This document shows positions 45,700 through 59,696 of a stretch of DNA of 64,000 nt, piece after piece. The notes beneath the pieces are model-generated. The model made no database searches, was not told where the DNA came from, and saw nothing but the letters and a program-made list of their open reading frames with translations. The DNA is from Diorhabda sublineata (lineage: Eukaryota > Arthropoda > Insecta > Coleoptera > Chrysomelidae): NCBI RefSeq assembly GCF_026230105.1, contig NC_079478.1:6959653-7023652 (forward strand), in the 5' to 3' direction. Every line of letters begins with the position of its first letter. The stretch's first letter is position 1. A program made the translations under genes and the position numbers.

Positions 45700-48600
45700 A
45701 CTTCTTCAAGAACTTTGATTTTATAAACCAATAATGTTGAAGTGCACTAAATCATATTCAGGTGACTTGACTTGCTTAGTGCTCAGTTTAGAAAATATTA
45801 CAGAAAGAGGAGATCATAGTGGTTGACTAGAGAGCGTTTTAGAGAAGCATAGATACGCGCCAGTCAACGTATGAAACTCTATTTAGTAACAGTGAAATGC
45901 AATTCATTTTGGAAAGTATTACTAACTTCTCGCTAGTTGCTTCAAAGGAGGTGAGGCACACATCGATTATTTTTATCTGTGAAGAAGCCCAAATACATAT
46001 CAACTCCTCAATATGTATTCATATGCAATCTATTAAGTTTTCTACTCAAACGAAACCTCCAAAGCTGATGTTTTGTATACTTGACATCAATCGATTCACC
46101 TCAGAATATTAAGCTTCACACATACTACTTATAAACCTCAAAGTTGTTTCTATCTAATATCGAGCCTCGTCTTGTGGTCTCTGTATAATAAACCTTTCGA
46201 AGCGTCCTTTTCGTGGTTTTTTATATCAACAATATTTATAATTAATGACTTGAGAGTGATTTTAAGTTAGACACAAAGCTTTTAGCAGTGAGCTCGTCAA
46301 AATGGGTTTGTCATTGATATGTGTTTCACCACTTTGGAAGCAATTAGTATAAAGCTAAGTGACAAGTAAGGAAAATACTATATACACTTTCTGAAATTAT
46401 ATTGATTATTGTACTATGAATTCAGTATGCAAGTGAAGAAATGGACAAATCTATGGAAGAAATATATTTTCACAAAGTAGAATTTTGGTTAAAGTGATAA
46501 GAAGACGTGCTACGCTATACGTTTGACAACTGTCCCCAATATGTTTCAATAAACAAAAAATAACTAAAATTCGATATATTGCCATCATTTCTGTCTTTCC
46601 TTATATTTTTATATGTCTGCCAAGGTAACGTAAAATGAAAATAAATAATTTGAACATTCCAGTTTCAACTGTTTTATAGTATGGGTCAGAATATCACTTA
46701 AATTTATTTTGGAAATAAATCCTCATGGTAAATCTAGAAAATGGAAGCACATGACAGAATTAAATACCTTTTTTATCCTATCAATTCATTCCACAACAAT
46801 TGCATGAAACCATATTTTGCGTGTTATCCGTTCATCAAAAATTTAATATAATTGGTATGTATATCTTTGCGCTAGATAAGTTCGTGAGTCAATTGAAGAC
46901 ATTATTCTTAATTCTCTTAATTCTTTATATAAACAGTTCACACTACACTCAACTAACTTATAATAATAAACTGACCACTTCCATTTAACTAATTTATTTA
47001 TTTAAATTTTTCTATTACTTCTATTTCATTCTGTTCACTTTGACTATTCATTATAAACTAAAATACGCTAAACGAATTGTTCGTGTATACAAAACAAGTC
47101 ATTGAAAATTTTAGGAAATAAAGAAACAAAAGCAAATGAATAAATAGAAATTATTTCAAAACAATTATGAATCATTGTCGATTATGTGTAGAAAGGTATA
47201 GAGGTATGTATCTATGTTACAATGAATATTATCACTTAAAATAAAAGAGGCACTAGAAAACTCTGAAATATTTTCTTTATTTGTTGCTTGTTACTGTGAA
47301 TTTCAACATTCGATGATAATTAAGTTATAATTCCCGATGAGTCCAAATAATTTTTTTAATATAGTTGGTAGTAGGGAATAAATAGCAGTTCAATAACTAA
47401 TAATCTAGAGAGCTTCATCTTGGTTAAAAGGAAAATTTCAATTGTCTTGAATAACTTTGCCTAGAGGTCGACCAGAAATCATTCAAGAAAAATAGCAAAA
47501 GAAATAGTAGACGAAAAACGGAAATGTGTGGAGAAACAGTTTTGCAGATCATTTTTCTTGTAACGCAATTCCAACTATAGGTCGTTAGATAAAGTAATGC
47601 TTCTCTAGTGATGGAAGAAATCACTCAAGATTCACGGAAATCAACTAAAAATAAGAACCTTTAGTCTATTGATAAGACATGTACGAAAATATCCACTGTG
47701 CAGGCGATATGGATGTTTGTAGAAGCAAATATCTGTAGAAGACAGATTGAGCTAACAAGAATTATATGCTTGTTTGCTACAAAACGAAAAACTTGGCTGC
47801 TATCTAAGTAAGAATTCCTATCGAGTCACGGATACTCATACAATGTCCAATTATAGGCTTTAATGGACCATATTTTTACAAGACTATTGAACTCTCTGGA
47901 GAAAGAAATTGGAGAAAACTTCAGAGATGAGGAACGTAATGAAATTTATGAATCATCAGATTATTTATTATGAAGAGTGTTATGGACTACCCAATAATCA
48001 TTGTATATAATGATTAAATGATTTATGAGATAAATCATTGTATAAATCCACTGAAAATCCCAGATTTAGTTGATGAAATTGATTATTATTTGCAAAATTA
48101 ATACCATATATAAAAAACTAGAGGTCCTAGATTTTTTAGAATATTTTTTTCAAAATGAGCATCCTAAAATCAATTGACTGCGGTGAAAAAGGAAATTCTA
48201 ATAAATTTGTGGTGATTTTATCTTTATATCCACTGGTAAGTTTTTCCTTGTTTTTTTATCATTGTGCTCACAAAAATTTCAGTTATCTTCATGGATTCTC
48301 TTGTGTTTCAATCAAATTTTGTATGATAGTTTTCATATACATTCGTATTTTCTATTTATTTGGGGACAAGAACAAAGATAATAAAACTGATTCCTGTTTG
48401 GTTATATTTTTGAAAATATAAATTCAGTTTGTTACAGCATTCATTCAAATATGTTCTTTCTACTCATTTCTTTTTAATAATTTCCACCTGGGTTCCCGTT
48501 TCCTTCCTCATTTTATTTTTGAAGGACTCAACCGGTACACCAACAACAAACAAATTCAACTCAACTCCAAAAACTGTTGCAGTCAATGCGAATTTATTAT

Positions 48601-50405
48601 TTTTCAACAAAATTATTTGTTGCTGAAACTTTTGTTTGCTTAATGTTCTAAGCAATAAATATTAATTTGGATGATCGAATTTTTGTTAATCTTCAACGTC
48701 GTTAGTTAAAAAGCTGGTGGCATACAATTTAATATTAATTATTCACCCCATCTGAGTACCAGTTATTTATATACTTTAACTGATGCCGAATACCACTTCC
48801 TGAGAAAGAGTCTCCTGCCGAGAAACTTATATCTTATTATAAAATAATCTGTCAATCTAAATCAATATTCTCGAATATGTACATATGATTTGTGAACCTT
48901 TTCCATATAACAAAGTAGATTCTTAGCATGTCATACTCAATACGTGACTAATAAAATTTTATACCTTATGGTTATAAACAACTGTATTTATGTACTGAAA
49001 TAGAAGACACCATACGGCGCCAACTCACTTAGAAACACTGCATTTAAAAGAAAGTAAATATGTGTATAAAACGATTTCAAAATAAAACTTTTTGTCTGGC
49101 GAAATCTCAACCACAAGATTATGTTATCATGGAAAATAGAGTATCGATTAATTTTCAATGTTTATAACAGGAATATATCTGTACTTGAACCGTAACTTTC
49201 GTCATTTGAAATCTTCTACATTGTTAATAATATTGAACAAATAGTCCAGAAACAATAATAAATGCATACAATGATAATATAAAAAAGTTCAGAAAAAAAC
49301 ACATAGTGCAGGAGAAAATTTGTATCCACGTACTTCACGGAATAAAGTTACAAAGAAAATTTTATAAAAAACTTGACAACGACGCTTCCGTATCGATCAT
49401 TAAACATTTAAATATATTATCCAAACATCTTTACCAAATAATTTTCCATGATTCATCATCAACTTTATGATACCAATAAAAAAATTTCTCTGTTAATAAT
49501 TGCCAATGAAAAACAAGTCCATGTATAAAAATATTCAAGGTCGTTGGTTAAGTTTGTATTCAATTAATTTTACGACTGTAAACAACAACAATGGAATTAT
49601 AACACCGTTCCAGCGATTAAAAATATAAGATGACTATTAATAGAAGATGAATGAAAGCCGACAATATTCGCGTCAATCCCAGTTCAACAGGCAATTTTTT
49701 AGATGCAGTAAAATGATAAAAATTGCGCAATAATTATTCATGAGCCAAGTGACATACCATTTTGTACGTTGCTTATATTTTTCATAATTTGACATCAGAT
49801 CTGTTGCAAAATATTCTTTAAATATTCATTTGAAAATTCATGTATAAAATAATTCTTATTCATTTCGTCTATCTTTTTTTTAACTATTATACTTATAGTA
49901 AGACATGTAGGAAATATTTTCATTAAAATATTTCCTCTCTTGGACTATATTCTTCTGTTTTGACTATATGACTGAAAATCATATTATGTAATACTCTTAT
50001 CTGGTCAATTCCTATAAATGGAAGCAGTTCCGACTAAGGAAGACAGAATATCAACGATTTCTCTATCCTCCGAGGTTCCAGCTCGGTTCTGCACATACTC
50101 AAGCATGCGCAATATAGATAAAGTGTCTCGAACGAGAGAGAAAATGAATACTGTCGGCACTGTAACGTTGTGCCTGTCTGTATAAATAGATATGATTTCG
50201 ATAAATGTATAATATACATTCATTAATAGATTAAATTTTCATAGGCAACGTGGTAAATATACATTTTTTCAATTATAAATTTGTATCAAAATTTTGGTTA
50301 TAACAAAAACCAGATGAGCGCACTAATCCTACATCCAGATCTGAGACTATTAATTGAACCTATTTAAAAAGTTTGAAACATTTATAGGTATTAGTAAAAA
50401 AGCAG
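45700..50405. other. Long AT-rich stretch with no recognisable gene
   Basis: The ORFs at 45897-46112, 48155-48421 and 48429-48655 (both strands) were examined. The minus one (FALTATVFGVELNLFVVGVP) is hydrophobic and faintly chemoreceptor-like, but too weak to call. Confidence 0.4.
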
Positions 50406-50419
50406 CAGCCATTACAAAA

Positions 50420-50660
50420 TGAAATTCTGTTATATTAAAACCATTATAAAGCCTATTTGTATAAATGGAATACATCCCATTAAAATCTAGAAGTTATACA
50501 AAGATTCCAAAATAATGTTCTGAGAATTTTAGTAGTTCCCCAGTTCCGTCATAGAAAAAAATATACACATACCATTAACAGTGAAGTACAACGCTGCAGT
50601 GAGAGATAAACAGATAGGATTAAACGCAATAGTTGAGTGCACCGCCTAAAACATTCCGTT
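50420..50660 (+). pseudogene. Jockey-like reverse transcriptase C-terminal scrap
   Basis: Plus-strand frames give KTIIKPICINGIHPIK, EVIQRFQNNVLRILVVPQFR and then IPLTVKYNAAVRDKQIGLNA. These follow the YKxxIKPIWTYGxQLWG ... IExxQRFQxKxLRxIxNAPWYV block near the end of Jockey-type reverse transcriptases. Two frame changes occur within 240 bases. It is the same region as the larger minus-strand copy at 56.8 kb. Confidence 0.6.
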
Positions 50661-50669
50661 TATGTAAGA

Positions 50670-52230
50670 ATAATTCTCCAAGAAAGTAAACTGAATGTTT
50701 CGAGTAGGAATTATTTTTTACGTGATTTCTATCCCCAATTTTCAATCGTTAGATGTTCTAATAATTGATTCACACTATATTCAGGATAAAAATGAGAATT
50801 GGGACACTTTCAGTTGATACAGTGGAAAAAACTACTGACATCTTGAGATAATTCATCAATACAAACAAAATATAATACACAGAGGAAATTTTATATATAA
50901 AAGGGTAGTTCAAATATGTACCGGAATAATAGCGCCAAAAACTTTAGTATCGTTAGTGACTGAAATGGATGATAGACTTGTCTGTTATGAATAGAAGAGA
51001 ACAACCAGGACTACGTCACACCGCTCTTAATAGATCGAAAATTACAATTCGGGGATAAGTATCGCTTCAAAACTCAAATGCATAAATTGTGTTTCACATT
51101 TTTGCTAATTAGCTTTGGCAAAATTGACACGCTGGGAAGTTTGCACGCATCTCCTGTAGCAGTTTGAAGAGGAAGGGGAAAATTTATAGCACCGGATATT
51201 CACCATTATATTTCAGAGAGTAAAGGCGCGTCTATGGAGTGGAGAAAGAAAGACGAAGGCGCGCCAATGAAAGCAAGGGTTACATTGTTAGCGAGGAAGG
51301 TGTTTTTGATTTTCTCACGGAGCAACAAACTGTGAACTCGCAATATTATAGTAGCCTTCAAAAAAATACAGTGAAACCTGTTTACATATAAAAACAACGC
51401 GATATTCCAAAATGTAGCTACAACAGAAATTTTCTTGGAAATATTCTCGAAGTATCCATGGTTTTTACTTGAATAAAAATAATCGTCCCATTGGATCCGT
51501 GGTTTCTTAATAATTCGGCCTACCCTTCAAATAACTAACTACTTCACTTATCATCATATTTATACAGAAATAAAAATTCAGTTGACTCCCAAATTCGTTT
51601 TATATCGATTTTGAATCGTTTGTTATATTGTTGGATGGAAAAAAATTAAGGCAAACATGTTATATTAAACAACAGAAGCCAAAGAAAAACCTTTTTTATA
51701 TTCATAACTCAGTGGAAATACATTTTTCTCCGGATTTCTATTCATAATAGAATAGAATGGTTTCTTTCTGTCCACCAATTGATAGAATTATTTTGTATTT
51801 TGGATAGAGTAGATTGAATAATGATGGAAAATGAGACCGCTAGAGTTCAACTTTCATTCGTTTTGGCGCCCTACAATGGAAATATTAAGCCATAGACGTT
51901 CCGATAAGAATTTGCACCTCTTCATTTTCGAAAAATTTCATAAAATTTTCAGATTGGCTGATATATAATTTGTATGATAAGAGAATTTTGCGTAAAGGTT
52001 ATTTGTGTGCATATATTCTCATCCGACCTTGAGGATTTTTTTAATTGAAACAATAAAACAACTAAATTCTCTAGGTTTGTGATAAAAAGATATCATTGAT
52101 ATTTGACGCTTTTCTCACTGAAGTAGCTAGTTTATTAGTTAGTAGGGAAAAAAAGTTCATGGAATTCAGTTATGTAATATATGATAAGCAATTTCATACA
52201 ACAAGAAGCATCATTATAAAAAGAATGATA
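50670..52230. other. AT-rich DNA with no recognisable gene
   Basis: A less AT-rich part lies around 51120-51330, but none of its frames is convincing. Confidence 0.4.
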
Positions 52231-52234
52231 CAAA

Positions 52235-52610
52235 AATTATAAAGAGACTGATGAAGATACTTTAGCTGCTTTGGATTTAATAGATGGAGATCTCAAAATT
52301 TTAGTCCGAGATCGAGGCATAATTACAGATATAAGTAGAACACATATACGTAGAATGGAAGAATTTACATACGTATAAAGTTAAAAAATTAAAGTAGATT
52401 GTAGTTCGGTTTGTTAATAGGCAAGCTAATTATTTATGTAAATGAAAACTTTTCACATATTAATATTTATTTCTGGTGAAGCTACTTTAATAACAAATGG
52501 TGTTTCGTCTTCCAAAACTGTCAATATTGAAGCAAATGCAATCTACAGTACTAAAAAAAAATTTGGTTGTGCTGGGTCGTACAAGCTAGGAATCATGGGA
52601 CTATTTTAGG
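52235..52610 (+). pseudogene. DUF4817-type transposase relic
   Basis: RTDEDTLAALDLIDGDLKIL (about 52241-52305) matches the linker and second helix-turn-helix of this Tc1/mariner-like family (R-TDEDTxxAVL...). After a gap, ISGEATLITNGVSSSKTVNI (about 52470-52530) matches (F/I)SDEATFxxNGxVNxxN, with the first catalytic Asp changed to Gly. AGSYKLGIMGLF follows in place of the WCGIxGxxIIGPxF block. Both ends of the protein are missing. Confidence 0.6.
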
Positions 52611-52625
52611 TTAGGTTAGGCTAGA
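52606..52625 (+). repeat. TTAGG-like interstitial repeat
   Basis: TTAGGTTAGGTTAGG, three units of the arthropod telomere pentamer, lies at the end of the transposase relic. Confidence 0.6.
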
Positions 52626-52629
52626 AAAT

Positions 52630-54220
52630 TACAGTTGATAACTGAGTTATAAATTTGGTATACACGCCAAGATGATAAATCTTTCATATTTGCTATATTA
52701 AATATATTTCACTCTACTGGAAAAAAGGATTTTTCGAATATTTCTGAAGCACACTAGGTTTTCCAAAACTCAAATTAGTCTATTATCAAACAGGGCTTAA
52801 CATGAAAATAAAAATGAGAGTTTATCATCTCTTACAATCGTCGATTTACCTATTCGGCGACACATTCTATATCAGTTTAATTCAGATTTTTGGACAAATA
52901 GTTATTCATTTGAATTGAGACTATTTTAAAAATTTCTCAAACATTCTACATAATTGTGAAAGGTCCTATACCTTATTTATACATTGAGGTAAGTACCAAA
53001 TGTTATCTAGTCGAAAGATTGATGAGAAAGTGGATTTCTCGTAGTAATTCCAAATAAAACTTTGCATGATTTTAGTCATTATCAAATTTAATAGTTTCGG
53101 GAGAAATTTTTTGAGTGAAAAATCATTTTTCTGGGTTATGTGGCTATCGGATGCTCCATAATTGTTAATATCTTCCACATATTGGTACAGAGTCTGCTAA
53201 AAGTTTGTGTATATAAGCAAGTTCTTACTGATAAATATACATCGGAAATTTATTTTGCATACACACGCACATTCACCATTTTTGAAGCTAGGGAGAATTC
53301 ACCATTTTATAAAATGTATCTGTTTTTTTATCAAAGTAAAATTGAACTTATCACAACGTCGACTTAGAAGGGAAAACCTGCTAAATTTATTTTTGATCTA
53401 ATATGAGTTATGAATACCATTGGATATAGAAAAAGACGCTTTTTCTTCTGAGAAAGAGTTACTTCAAATTAAGACTGATAGCGTATAAAAATTTGTCTGG
53501 TGAGAAAAACATCTGAATCCATAGGAATTGAACTTTTGAGGCTAAATCCATCGTCACAGTCATTTTGTACTAATTCTATGTTACTGTCACTTAGTGTTCT
53601 CTGTAATTAACAGTTCTTATGTTAATTTCAAGTAGTTTAAATAAATCGCGATAATTATTAAACAAAGGAAAGTACTTTTAATATCTGTGTGGTTCTAATT
53701 TTAAGAGGTCGTCATCCAGGGAGTTTTTTAAAACTACTTTTAACATTTTTGGCTGGTTTTTGTAATTTGTTTATTTTGTTTACGTGAGGGATTTGATTAT
53801 TTTTTCTTTATTTCCATTTATTTTGATTATTTATTTAAAACTCTACCAGCTTTTCATTTCTGAAAATTATGACCAAAATTCAAGTTGTGTTCTTTGCTAG
53901 ACACAATGAATGTTAAAAAAAGTTACAAAATTACATATACAATAGTAGACATCAGTTGTCTCCGTGTATTTGTAGGCTTTTATTCAAAATTTTGATAAAC
54001 AGACCAACTACTTTTCTGCATGAAGTTTTTTCACATTCCTAAAAAAACACCTTGAAATGAATTAGTTCACACTTTAAAGCTACGATAAACTAACCATATA
54101 CCCACAAATTCATGCAGAATATTTCCTGAGTAATTGACGTAATTTTCGAACGTTATCATCAACTTATCACAATCGCCATGCATAGCCTCATGCTAGCTCT
54201 AAAATCAGCAATCAATTACT
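52630..54220. other. AT-rich DNA with no recognisable gene
   Basis: The short ORFs near 52966-53401 on both strands match nothing known. Confidence 0.45.
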
Positions 54221-54227
54221 TATTTAC

Positions 54228-54433
54228 AGGTAATATTCGCGAACCGGAGCTCATTCATGTCCCGCATTTTTATTACCACTGATTGCGAATCATTGTAGTC
54301 AGCCAACAACTCCTTGATCACGCTCTTCACTACAAGTAACTTCCATTCCTTACAGTAAGTGGCCACATTGATTTTTAGACGTGAGTAGCTGTAATTTGTA
54401 GGCACGTAGTACTTCCTTATAGCCAAAGGGTAT
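54228..54433 (-). CDS. Exon-like open frame of unknown function
   Basis: On the minus strand, ATTGTAGTAACAG is followed by a 206-bp segment that ends at TTACCT|GTAAATAAG, a usable donor. The segment is open throughout and distinctly richer in G and C at third positions than its surroundings. It codes for YPLAIRKYYVPTNYSYSRLK, INVATYCKEWKLLVVKSVIK, then ELLADYNDSQSVVIKMRDMN and ELRFANIT. The frame extends a little on both sides (54465-54220). The balanced residues and splice signals make a real internal exon plausible. I do not recognise the family, and neighbouring exons were not found. Confidence 0.42.
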
Positions 54434-54479
54434 CTGTTACTACAATATGTTACAAGAAATTCCAAATGGATCTAACTAT

Positions 54480-56775
54480 CATGTCACAGCTAAAAATACT
54501 TCTCATCTTAGTATTATAAACTCTTTAATCGAGGTAATCTAAATTTTTGTTTACCACAAGGCAGAGGTTAAGCTAATATGTGACACCCAAGTAGAACTGA
54601 TTCCCTTATGTGAACTTTCTTCAAGAATTTAATTGTTTAAGAACGGAAGTTGAGGAAAACAGACGACTTCATAAAGTGATGGTAGGGAATGGAGTTTAGA
54701 AAAGACCAGATGATGATAATTGGAGTGAAAATAAGTCTGACAGAAAATAAGGGGCAATTATTCGATTAAAATGATCCTACATTCAAGATGGTTTATTATC
54801 GATATCTTTCCCTCTATTCTCTCTGATCGGCAAGTTTGTCACAATCATCCAAGTTTATTACCTATTCATGGAGCACTTAATTGTGCGTTTCTCATAATTC
54901 ATTAGAAAGTTTCGTTCCCATAATGAACCGGTTCACCTAAGGGGTGAGGGGAGAATCTCCGATGATATTTACGGAAGATTTGGGCATTTTCTCAGAAAAA
55001 ATAAAAATATGTTTCCCAGAAATTTTTTCTAAGATATCAGTCCGTGGAGGATATCAATCTACTATATCGCAGATGCTCACAGAAAATCAAAGAGGCCAAA
55101 AACTCGGTCAGTGAATGATGAAAAGTAAATATTTTAGTTCGCCCGCGCAGTTCTTTGAGTACCAGAACTTTTCGTGTCAATATTTGTGAGAAATAATTGG
55201 AAATTCCTATATGTTAACCCATTTATTGTTCAGATAGAATAAAATAATATTTTCGTCCACTATATACTTTAGTTTCGATTATTGATTTGACATTCAAAAA
55301 ATCACAATTAGAAAAAAGATTTTCATATGAATTTACACTTTTTCTATTCCATATATCTAAATTGCAGTTGACCTTAATATTTCACATCCGAAATATCCTG
55401 TGAAATATTAAACAATTCTTTTTGTTCTCCAAAGTGTCATATCATTCACAATTTGAATTGGATTCCGTAGTTGAAGTATCCCTTTTTCTTCATACTCCAT
55501 TCTATTGATATGAATACAAAATACAATTGGAAAAACTTTCACGTACATAATCTACTGATATCAAATCTAATCCATTCCTTTTTCTGAAGGAATGAAATAT
55601 CTGATCATATAATGGAGGAAATGGTAATTTTGATATAATCATGAGGTAACCACAAATAATTAATTCGATATGTCGCTACTTTTATTAGATTGTAATTGTA
55701 TTCTTCCAAGCTCATATTGTTGAATTAATTGCAGGATCCAAAGACACATTAATTGAAAAGGAGTAACTTTGGGGCCGGCAATGTTCACATTGAGGTCATA
55801 CCGGCATTATGAAGTAAAACAAAACCAAGCGGAAGACACCTTCATTGTTAAGTGTTCCATTCATCATGATCAAATGTCGGGCGTGATAAATTGGATATTG
55901 GAGTGATCTAAATTTATCGATATTCACCTGAGAAGCTCTAATGTTTTCCTCGATCCAAGCACATCATTAGTAGGCCTTCTTGAATTTATAGGGTGAATCG
56001 TAAATAACCAGGTACTTTAACCAAACGATCAAATTTAACATCAAATTGATCCTTAATCATGCCGTCAAATATCATAAGCCCAAAAGTACGAGGTACTTTA
56101 ATTTCAAAAATATAAAAATCTTATATCCTTTTCCTATCATTATAGTATTGATAGATAATAAATATTATAATATAATTGAAGTTTTTAAATAATTTAATAT
56201 TATTATTATTATTTTAACAATTTTTCGATAATATTAATATAATACGAAGGAAAAGATAGGTTACGAAAGTCAAGTGGATGGAAGTGCATCTGAAGTAGAA
56301 CTAGAAGAAAGGGAAGTTTAGCGACCATGTGACCTTGAATACTCAATACAGGTAAACATTTTTCCGAACAAATGTCGTCAATAAATCGATAATCTACCCA
56401 AAAATGACTAACCGATACCTAACCCAAGAAATTCCAAGTAACTTTCTTAAAGTCTAAGTATCATACAATTCAATTAATCCTTTCCAATATACTTGACATT
56501 GGGAAAAACTAAAAACCTTCTATCTGAGCTCCACTTAACCTAACCAAAATGGAGATATGAAAACAATTTTTTATTTTCCTGTTCATTTGAAATATGTGGT
56601 AATCATTATAATTGGCAAATTGTTGGGTAATACAGTTCAGTTGGTATACTGGACAGAAATACAGTGATAATTAACTCTTACAGCTTTAAATAATAATAGA
56701 TTGATTAGTTTCTATTGGAAATACACTAACACTAGTTGATACCTTAACTAATTCGTATAGATAATGTAGTTTAAA
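54480..56775. other. AT-rich DNA with no firm gene
   Basis: Near 55732-55900 an acceptor-like TTGAATTAATTGCAG is followed by a 45-codon plus-strand frame (LGPAMFTLRSYRHYEVKQNQ) in less AT-rich DNA, but no donor or family supports an exon. TTA/ATT-rich tracts occupy 56160-56240. Confidence 0.4.
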
Positions 56776-56779
56776 TCTA

Positions 56780-57500
56780 CGCTGTGCTGCTGGTTGTACC
56801 ATGAGTTTGGCAATAAGTCTATTTTGGCACAAACCATGGAACACCTACAACAATCATTAGCATTTTCGGATGGAATCGCTCCAAAATTTCAATATTGGAA
56901 CTAGCTACTCGTCCCCACAATGAGATATCCTAGCTCCAAATGGGCTTGAGAATTTCTTTGTAGATAAGTACCTCATATTTTATAGATAATTGAGATTTTC
57001 CACCTATTAGCCAGTACGAGTCTCTCAGTTTCAAACCAAGTTTGCGCTTGATGACGATGTGTTTCCTCCATGTCAGGTGCATGCCTTGATATGTGACATC
57101 ATCTCTTTGTTTGGTTAGTGACTTCTGAATATTTAGTAAAACTTAACTGGTCAGACTTTAATCCACTTACTGTAACCGGTTTTCTACTTTATATCGAAGA
57201 AGCCATGGTGTTTTTGATTCTTTTATAGGATCTTTGTGTAATCCAACATCATTGCAACTTGGTAAATCAGACGTGAAGAGAAGATCAAATGGCGGACCCA
57301 GAACATTTCCTTGGAGAGCTGTGGAGTTTATTTCGAACAATGGTATTTGTTAATCAAGATATTGATATAAAAATGAATCTTTGTTTATTTTGCTAGTTAC
57401 ACGATGAACTTGTTCGATTCCTTCTATTTCTATCGTCAATGATTGCGTTTTCCCTAGAGTAGTTCAACAACTTTATATCGTAGCTTCATAGATATAAGTT
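56780..57500 (-). pseudogene. Jockey-like non-LTR reverse transcriptase, C-terminal half
   Basis: Minus-strand frames give, in order: FEINSTALQGNVLGPPFDLL followed by FTSDLPSC (about 57260-57350), equivalent to the GVPQGSVLGPLLFLLYxxDLP motif; a gap where the YADD box would be; VTYQGMHLTWRKHIVIKRK, KLGLKLRDSYWLIGGKSQLS and YKEILKPIWS (about 56955-57110), the thumb region; then SLWGRVASSNIEILERF and VGVPWFVPK (about 56810-56935). The order is correct for one copy. The catalytic YADD segment is deleted, and several frame changes occur. Confidence 0.85.
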
Positions 57501-57509
57501 AGCTATCGA

Positions 57510-59585
57510 AACAAATAATGGAAAGAAATTTTTCTCAAATAAATAGATTCCATCCCTCCAAACGTTGAAAACTTTTCAAGCAAATAATACTGTATTTTTA
57601 AAATTCTTTTTTCATATTCACTCATTGAACATTTACTTAGAACGCTATTCCGTTTCAACTTATTTTAGCCGGTATAACCGAATCCTGTAAAAAGTGAATT
57701 TCACTCCGTGAAAACTTCTCCTAAAGCTAGGGTGGAATGAATCGGACCCCAGCTTTTGTACATTCTAATGAATTAAATATTGATTTTCCATGTTGGGGGT
57801 TTCGCTATATAGAACTCTATAGTGGTAGAATAAAATGATGCAAAAGCCATTATTCATCCCGAAGAATCAACTAATTATAAAATATTATAAAATTATAATC
57901 AAACAGTGCTGATCCTATGAAAAGTTGATTCGTTCTCTATATGAAATATGTAGAGAACAATCTATAATTGTACGTATTTATTTCATAGTTTATACATGTC
58001 TTCTGAATATTTGTCTTTCTCAAAAATAATTGACAAATAAAAAAATGTTTTGTACTTGGTCCGCTTTCTGAAATATATATTTCTCGACTGACGAAAAATA
58101 AATCATGCGCGGAAAAGATAAACGATGGCTATACATCATATTTTTGTGAATGTCGACGGTAAAAAGGAAGGTCATGACGTGGAGTAAGATATATGGTCTA
58201 CAAGTACTTAAAATTGTATATGTATCTAGTAAGGAATAGAACTTGAGGAATTTATCATAAATTAGCTTTGATGAAACATCTATAACAAACTTATTTAATA
58301 AAAATATTCATACAATTCATAATTGATGGGTAAAATAACAAAGAATCCCTTTAATGTTCATAATATCGAGTTCTGGTTCTATGCGAATTGTATAATCTAT
58401 TCAAGATCTATGTACATGTTATAGTATGATCTGCATATCTCGTGAAGTCCGTATTCTATCTCCACTACTAATCACAATTGAAATTTCAATCCACTGGAAT
58501 ATAATTGAAGTTATTAGCGAATAAAAAAACATGAATTTACATGTTATCAATATTTATTACAATTTCTAGAGCACCTGATGAAATAGATGACACAAACTAT
58601 TTTGAATTTTTTTTTATATTCGAATGGATATACATACCTAGCAAGGAAATTGTATCCATTATCAAATGACTTTAGCTATTGATATTCATTTTGTTATGAA
58701 AAGCTTTGTTTCTTGATGGAACCTTGGAAATAGGAGTCACCACATTGATTCAAGATCATTGTGACAATATTAGTATTATCTCAATCATCTTTTGATATAT
58801 TTTTTGCGCGAACACTTTGCTTAGCATGATGCTTAAGTACATTAGGTACATTATGTACAAGCTGGGGTGCAAGACTCAATTTAAATTCCTATTCATTCCT
58901 ATTCATTTGGGTCGCAAGCAATATCGATAGATCACGTATGAGATGACAATTTCAAATTTCATTTTTTTCCACTGAAAACTGAAGAAAATCCTACTCGATT
59001 CTCGATAAAAATTTTCTGAAGCATTGAAATTTTTCTGCTAAATACAAAAGATAATTTAATGATGAACCACACACAATTTCATTGGTTTGTACAAAAATTA
59101 TAGTTTTGTATCGAATTTTACCAAAAATTTCCCGAAGATACTAAAATCTTGAATATCCTTACATGGCATAAAACAAATTTGACAAGAATTTTTTAACAGG
59201 CACTACAACCTACTACGTTTAAGATAAATATCCACAGGCACGTTCATGCGGAAGGCACCACTCGGACTACTCGAATTTAATGGGGGTTACCTTCTTGATC
59301 TTGCTTTTCACATGAACAAAAAGGTTATAGAGCAATTTTGTCAGAAATTATGATGGTTTTGTATCGATTGACGGAATAAATAATTCTACACTACTATCTA
59401 AAGGCCAGTAGCGGCTTACGCCCAATGGTTAAAAATCACTAATCTTTATAAGAACAAATTATACAAACTAAAGATCGCAAAAATGAATTTTTCAATTGAT
59501 TTTCCAACGAAAGGTACTTATATGAGTTTTATGGTTTAGGAAATATGTGACAGAAGGAACGAAACAATCGATATAATTAACTTCC
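57510..59585. other. AT-rich DNA with no recognisable gene
   Basis: No family motif was found in this 2-kb stretch. Confidence 0.45.
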
Positions 59586-59589
59586 ATTG

Positions 59590-59696
59590 TGACGCTAAAG
59601 GGCAAAGTCTTGGAATACTTTTCTCAGTTCAAAGACATATCCTCCGTAGACTCCAAAAGTATGTACAAGGTGCCCACTTCGAACATTTACTATAAT
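59590..59696 (+). pseudogene. DUF4817-type transposase C-terminal end
   Basis: VQRHILRRLQKYVQGAHFEH followed by LL and a TAA (59694-59696) is the characteristic end of this transposase family (RRxxxCxxxxGxHFEHLL stop). Nothing upstream of about 59590 can be read as the rest of the protein, so only the tail survives. Confidence 0.6.

Noticed and set aside
45897..46112. ORF beginning after an AG and containing AAGGAG|GTGAGG
   Set aside because: The splice-like sites are weak and the peptide is not convincing.
48464..48655. Hydrophobic minus-strand ORF resembling part of a chemoreceptor
   Set aside because: Only about 20 residues are suggestive, and the conserved C-terminal signature is absent.
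4633..52625. TTAGG-like tracts as evidence of a telomere or fusion point
   Set aside because: Only two to three units each; such tracts are common inside insect chromosomes.
55732..55900. Possible exon after TTGAATTAATTGCAG with a 45-codon frame
   Set aside because: No donor, an in-frame stop soon after, and no family resemblance; kept only as a note.
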